From NCBI GenBank assembly GCA_030760725.1, contig JASWHV010000012.1, forward strand, positions 35,619,652 to 35,683,651: a stretch of 64,000 nt of DNA, read 5' to 3'. A model generated the notes under the pieces. It made no database searches, was not told the DNA's origin, and saw only the letters and a list, made by a program, of their open reading frames with translations. Both the position numbers and the translations under genes were made by a program. The DNA comes from Neostapfia colusana. Its lineage: Eukaryota; Streptophyta; Magnoliopsida; Poales; Poaceae. The first letter of the stretch is position 1. Each line of letters begins with the position of its first letter. This document shows, one piece after another, positions 59,472 through 64,000 of this stretch.

Positions 59472-60697
59472 AACCTGCTCCAGAGCAAGTTCTTCCTTTC
59501 CAAGATCAGGACTACCCATTCCAAGAGCAGCAGGAAGGAGGCAAGTGTCCTTGACCACTTTGATCCTATGCTAGGATATGTAGCTAGAATTATTTGCATT
59601 ATCAATTGAAAATATGAAACCCATGCTAGGATGTTTCCCTAGAATTGCATTACCTTGTTTCCTTGTAGCTTGGGTTGGGATTCATTTTATCATGTCATTT
59701 ATTATTATGCATATGCTTAGCCATGCTTAGAATGGGATATTTGGGATATGAGATCATCAGTTTATTTTACCATACTCTTGAATGAGATATTGTGAGTTAT
59801 GTAGGGGTAGGGATCAAGGCAAGTTGGATGTTTTGGTTGGTGCTGGGTGCACGAGACTCGGGTTTGTGTATAGTACTTGCCTGGATCCTAAGGACCGCTT
59901 CATGGAGCATGTAACCTGGTTTTACCGTGCCAACCACATGCTGAGATGGGGCAGCTTGGCCAATTAATTAGGTGTATCCCCGGCGTAGTATGGGTGTGTT
60001 GGATGGTGCGGGGAATAGGTGTCAGCTGTACTACCATATGAACCGCAAGGCTCAAGAGGGGGCCACTGCAGCGGGGTTGGAGCCTCTTGTATGCTGTTAG
60101 GGGTGAAACCTCAGTGGGCCCACGCTCATCGGGAATCCCTTTGTAAAGGCTTCGTAGTGATCTCCTGGCTACACATCTGGGAAGTGTGAATGTGGTTCGT
60201 AGCCACTGGCATAATGGAGGTTCTTTTAGTCCACCCGGCAATGGGGGATGAAATCACTACATGTGGGTATAGTGGTGCAAACTCTGCAGAGTCAAAACTG
60301 TCATGACAGCCGTGCTCACGGTCAAGAGCGGCTTGGACTTATTCATGATTAGAGGAGTGATGGTTTTGGAAGTTAAAGATGTTAAGCGGGGAGCTTAGCA
60401 TTGGAAATGATGTTATGGTTATTTGATTATGATGATGGGATGGGAGATTGGGACCATTTCACCTGTGTAGTAATGTAGGTGCTTAATAAGCTAAGATCAT
60501 AGGTATTAACTGCGTAGTGCTTTAACCATGAAGTTCAACCTCTCCTTGCTCTAGCCATGCATGACATAACTTTCCCACACTTGCTGAGTACCATCGGTAC
60601 TCAACCTTGCATATTTGTTGGTTTATATTGCTGCTCAGGTCAAGATAATGAAGTGGTGTTTAATGATCAAGACTTTGGACCCAAAGAAGGTTTCTAG
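59472..60697 (+). other. Candidate spliced acidic mini-ORF in H 5' LTR (exons 59472-59540 and 60639-60697)
   Basis: Same exon lengths as D (69 and 59 bp), same donor GCAAGTG and acceptor CTCAG, and TAG at 60695. Versus D, exon a has three synonymous and three non-synonymous changes; exon b is mixed. No indel or premature stop has appeared. Confidence 0.4.
60585..60603 (+). other. Conserved pre-acceptor stem-loop (H)
   Basis: TGAGTACCATCGGTACTCA: the only change from D is in the loop. Confidence 0.6.
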
Positions 60698-60949
60698 GTT
60701 CATGGAGTCCACCGGGCAACGCCTGTAATGGAGCCCACAAGAATAATATTTCTGCTGCTAGTTTATTTATTTGTGATGAACTTATTATCGTCCATCGAGA
60801 CATATGCTTTGTAAGACTTATTTATATTCGACACCTGGCTTGTAATAAATGATGCTTCACTATTTGTCATCACATGTATGAGAAAATGATCCTGGCATAC
60901 ATGTGATATTCACTAGGTTGTTCTTCGGAGAAACCGGGTGTGACAGAAG

Positions 60950-60962
60950 TGGTATCAGAGCC
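60950..60962 (+). other. Primer-binding site, initiator tRNA-Met (H)
   Basis: TGGTATCAGAGCC, 4 bp after the LTR end. Confidence 0.95.
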
Positions 60963-61164
60963 AAGGTTGCCCGTAGGAACGTGGACCTAGGTATAAATGG
61001 ACGTATTTAAGGGCCCTATTTTCTTAAAAACTATTTTACAAGGTGTGTGTTGAAAAGTGTTATTTAATGGAGTCACTTTCTTCATCTTACCCCAACTTTC
61101 ATTCAAAATAGGATTTTTGTTAAAAAAGTTTATCTAACCTAAGTTTAAATGCTTTCTGTTTTAG

Positions 61165-61935
61165 ATGGTTCGCATGATTTGCACAGCTCGCAAGTCCATA
61201 GGAGGGAGAGTTCCCGTAGTTGCCCTTGCCCAAAGAGAGGAGAGCCGTTCGGTGACGTACCTTTCCTACGGATTGGCAGTAGGAGGCTTGTTGCGCCGTC
61301 TTCGACGTATGCTCCAAGCCGCCGGCAATACGGGCAAGCTAATCATACACTATAGCTCCACCAGGACGATCCGTGAAAAGAGGGAAGAATGGATATCAGA
61401 GATGAGGATTATCCATGAAAATCAGCTGCTTAAGATCCACCGCTCTCCAGCTTGTCGAGCGACACAGGTCGATGCGGAGAAGGATGTCACCTGGGAGGCC
61501 ATCACCTGCCAGAGTCACATCTATCGTCGCCACCTGGACAAGACTGAGTACATGTATGTCCTCCAGCGTGAGAGTGGTACCACGGAGTACAAGTACCCGC
61601 CAGTGCAGCAGGGGACTTCCCATGAGCACATGGACCTGTGCTTGGAGGATGCTGCTATGCTCAGCACTCGACTGCAGGAGTGTCAGCAGGAGCTTCAGGA
61701 TGTTCGGGACACCCTGAAGGAAACCGAGGCGTTGCTTTGAGCCTGCTTGAGGGCGAGAGAAAGAGGAGATGGGAATGAACTGTGTGTCACCGTGAATGAT
61801 ACATGGACTCCTGACTCCCCAGATCACCGGGCGATCAGGCGTCGTCACACTTCTCCACCAGCAGCCTCCCCACCCAAAGCAGAGTCAGAGGGTAGCCGCA
61901 ATAATGAGGAAGATCCCGAGGAGCTAGCTCAGTGA
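61165..61935 (+). pseudogene. Extra ORF of element H, one nonsense codon
   Basis: The counterpart of D's extra ORF, same length and frame throughout, with a TGA at 61738-61740 where D has CGA. Its first residues (MVRMICTARKSIGGR) keep the H3-like ARKS but differ at four of the first 14 positions. The middle (about residues 40-195) is almost unchanged in protein although many third positions differ. The C-terminal tail has more amino-acid changes. Function is unknown. Confidence 0.75.
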
Positions 61936-62248
61936 TACGAGTAGTGTAGAGTCCTTCTCTTAGTTTAGCAAGATTTCGAGTCGTCGAGTCGTTATCTTAG
62001 TTAATGGTGTGTTAATGCTTGGTGTGTGACGTGAGTTGTGGAAGCCATGAGCAATTGTCCACAGCCTCGTCTTTAGATTGTTTTGCTTTGGTGTGTGAAC
62101 CCACATGAAATAATAGTGCATTTATTTTTGTATGAGACATGAACCCTCAGAAAGTATAACAAAGCCTCAACACTTCAAAGTAAAAAACAAGTGAAAATAG
62201 TAAGATAATACGTAATGCCTTAAATTAACATTTGGTTGATCATGCTAG
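61936..62248 (+). other. Spacer between extra ORF and gag of H
   Basis: Aligns with 30232-30551 of D; no gene seen. It ends GATCATGCTAG before the ATG. Confidence 0.6.
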
Positions 62249-64000
62249 ATGGCCGGAAGAGGAAAGGGTCGTGCTGCCAACCCCACCAACAACAACGATG
62301 AGGCCTGCAACCCTCATCTTTCTGGGAGCCAAGACAGGAGTGGACGCCGTGAGGGAGTTGATCCAATCCACCAAATGCTTGAGAATCAAAATCAGCTCAT
62401 CCAGAACCTGACTCAAGTGGTGGCCAACTTGCATCAAGTTCCACCTCCACAAGCTGCACCACGCCAACCAAGGTTGAGTGAGTTTCTAGGAACTCAACCT
62501 CCAAGGTTTGCAAGTGCTGCTGAACCTCTGGAGGCAGATGATTGGCTAAAGACCATTGAGAGCAAGATGAGGATCATACAGTGCCAAGGGTATGAGAGGG
62601 TGTTGTTTGCCTCTCATCAATTGCATGGACCTGCTGCTGATTGGTGGACCGTCTACGTGGCCGCCCATCATGACCCTGAGAACATCACTTGAGAAGAGTT
62701 CAAGCGTAGCTTCCGCAACCATTACATACCAAGGGGTGAACTCAAAAACAAGAGGAAGGAGTTCTTGGGACTGCAGCAAGGAAACATGACTGTGAGGGAA
62801 TACCTCACTAAATTTACTCAACTCTCCCGTTATGCCCCACGGGACATAGAGACTGATGAGCAGAAACAGGATTGTTTCGTGGAAGGACTTACCGCAGAAA
62901 TGCAGTGTGCAATGTCCTCCAACGAGTATGAAACTTCCAAAAGATGGTGGACAGAGCGTTTGTGGTAGAAAGGAAGCTGAAGGCCTTGGAAAATGAGAAC
63001 AAGAGAAAGGCCGGGTGGTCACATCAAGCCTCAGGGAGCAACACCCGCCCACGTCTGATGCAGCAACCCGCAGGGCAGACGAACCGTGCTGCGGTACCCT
63101 ACTCAACACCAAGAGGGTACAACCCGAACTACAGGCCTCCGGCAGCACCAATACAGCCACAACGTCAGTTCGTACAGCAGCCTCGCCCTACATATCAACC
63201 TCGACCAGCCGTACAAGGACCCCCAAAACAACCCCAAGACAACAAAGGCCAGGCACCTAAGGTTGGGGTGCAATGTTTCAACTGTGGTGAAGTGGGGCAC
63301 TACGCCCATAAGTGCCCAAAGAAGAAGCCCACGCAGCCATAACAGCAGAATGTAATGAGAGGACGGGTGAACCACGTCACCATGGAGGAAGCGCAAGAGG
63401 CACCTGACGTGGTAGTTGGTAAGTTTCCTGCCAATTTACACATTGCAACCCTGTTGTTTCATTCTGGTGCTACCCACTCGTTCATTGCCTAAGGGTTTGT
63501 TAAGAAGCATGACCTAGCAACAACACAAATGAACCATATGCTAGCAGTAAACTCTCCAGGTGGAGAAATAAGGACAAGACAAGTGTGTCCCAAAGTGAAC
63601 CTAGACATTAATGGGGTAGTATTTACTGCTAACCTCATAGTGATAGATTCACAAGGGATAGATATTATCTTGGGTATGGATTGGTTGACCAAACATAAAG
63701 GAATCATCCATTGTTCGACCAGAACGGTGGAACTAACTCACCCTAGTGGCACAAGAGTAAAGTTTATAACAATACAAGAGCCTAGGAGGGACATTAAATT
63801 AAATCAAGTTGAGGTGAAAGTGGAGGAGATCAGGACCATCAGGGAATATCCAGATGTTTTTCCGGAGGAGTTACCAGGTATGCCTCCTGATCGTGAAGTG
63901 GAATTCGCAATTGAGCTAGTGCCTGGAACAGCCCCGATATACAAGAGACCTTATCGGATGGACTCCAAGCAGCTGGGAGAACTCAAGGATCATTTGAGAG
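62249..64000 (+). pseudogene. Element H gag-pol, partial and inactivated
   Basis: ATG at 62249 (MAGRGKGR) and continuing past the window. TGA at 62690 replaces Trp (ENIT*EEF). A 1-bp deletion near 62935 shifts the frame. Zinc knuckle 63274-63315, TAA at 63340, and TAA at 63490 just after the protease motif. The catalytic protease aspartate is changed: CAT (His) at 63460-63462 where D and all other copies have GAT. The frame reaches the start of RT (LPGMPPDREVEF) at the window edge. Confidence 0.95.

Larger units (their letters stand above)
57843..60945 (+). repeat. Element H 5' LTR, second part
   Basis: It continues the LTR after the I insertion (first 5 bp are the duplication) and ends GGGTGTGACA. 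It has the TATA box, a leader frame open but without ATG (SNTAPTSLAVNSPRTSSP) up to a donor-like CCCGAG|GTGAGG near 58186, the exon-like pair 59472-59540 and 60639-60697, the stem-loop 60585-60603 and AATAAA at 60844. Confidence 0.93.
46370..64000 (+). mobile_element. Element H: Ty3/gypsy chromovirus of the D family, split by I and running off the window
   Basis: The 5' LTR starts at 46370, is interrupted by I, resumes at 57848 and ends at 60945. Primer site, extra ORF and gag-pol follow to the window end. It inserted into G's pol; the left flank GCTTG (46365-46369) should be its duplication. Confidence 0.93.

Noticed and set aside
1..64000. Host genes, tRNA/rRNA genes, DNA transposons, CRISPR arrays
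   Set aside because: None found; apart from target-site duplications all sequence is assigned to LTR retrotransposons.

Overview
This window is plant nuclear DNA, most likely heterochromatin of a grass. Long-LTR Ty3/gypsy chromoviruses of Tekay/Del type are inserted into one another, and one Ty1/copia fragment of SIRE/Maximus type is present. The grass assignment is inference from element type, long GC-rich LTR stretches and nesting; no host gene is visible. I found no cellular protein gene, tRNA, rRNA or CRISPR array. Essentially every base belongs to a transposable element.

Layout, left to right. Element A (minus strand, D-like family) gives a partial 3' LTR (1-1068) and scrambled pol remnants (1069-1415, 15857-16225). 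Element B (plus, 1416-15856) is complete, with 4.0-kb LTRs and an AATGT target-site duplication, and sits inside A's reverse transcriptase. Element C (plus, 16226-27495) is a relative of B whose 5' LTR is cut at a deletion junction; its 3' LTR ends inside the 5' LTR of element D (plus, 27496-38418). D abuts a copia fragment E (38419-40235), which is interrupted in gag by element G (minus, from 40236). G's pol is interrupted by element H (plus, D family, from 46370 to beyond the window). H's 5' LTR is split by element I (minus, 46707-57842), complete, with 3,097-bp LTRs and a CCAGC duplication. By eye the LTR pairs differ by about 0.55% (I), 1.1% (B), 2.0% (D) and 2.2% (C), so I is the youngest datable insertion.

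Every gag-pol is broken by stops or frameshifts, mostly C-to-T nonsense changes, as expected of methylated, silenced copies. Order of domains is gag, zinc knuckle, aspartic protease, reverse transcriptase, RNase H, integrase, chromodomain. All primer-binding sites match initiator tRNA-Met.

The unusual content lies outside gag-pol. (1) D and H carry an extra ~256-residue reading frame before gag; between the two copies its centre changes almost only synonymously. It begins like the histone H3 tail (TARKS around K9), while gag of the same elements begins MAGRGKGR, like the H4/H2A tail. (2) The LTRs of all four chromovirus families hold a matched pair of small exon-like segments with a GC-type donor, an AG acceptor, the same splice phase and an acidic open frame ending in a stop. 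(3) A stem-loop just before the second segment is kept in all four families with compensatory changes. (4) Element I's LTR has an array of ACGTG boxes ahead of a TATA box, and its insertion put this array about 200 bp upstream of H's TATA box.
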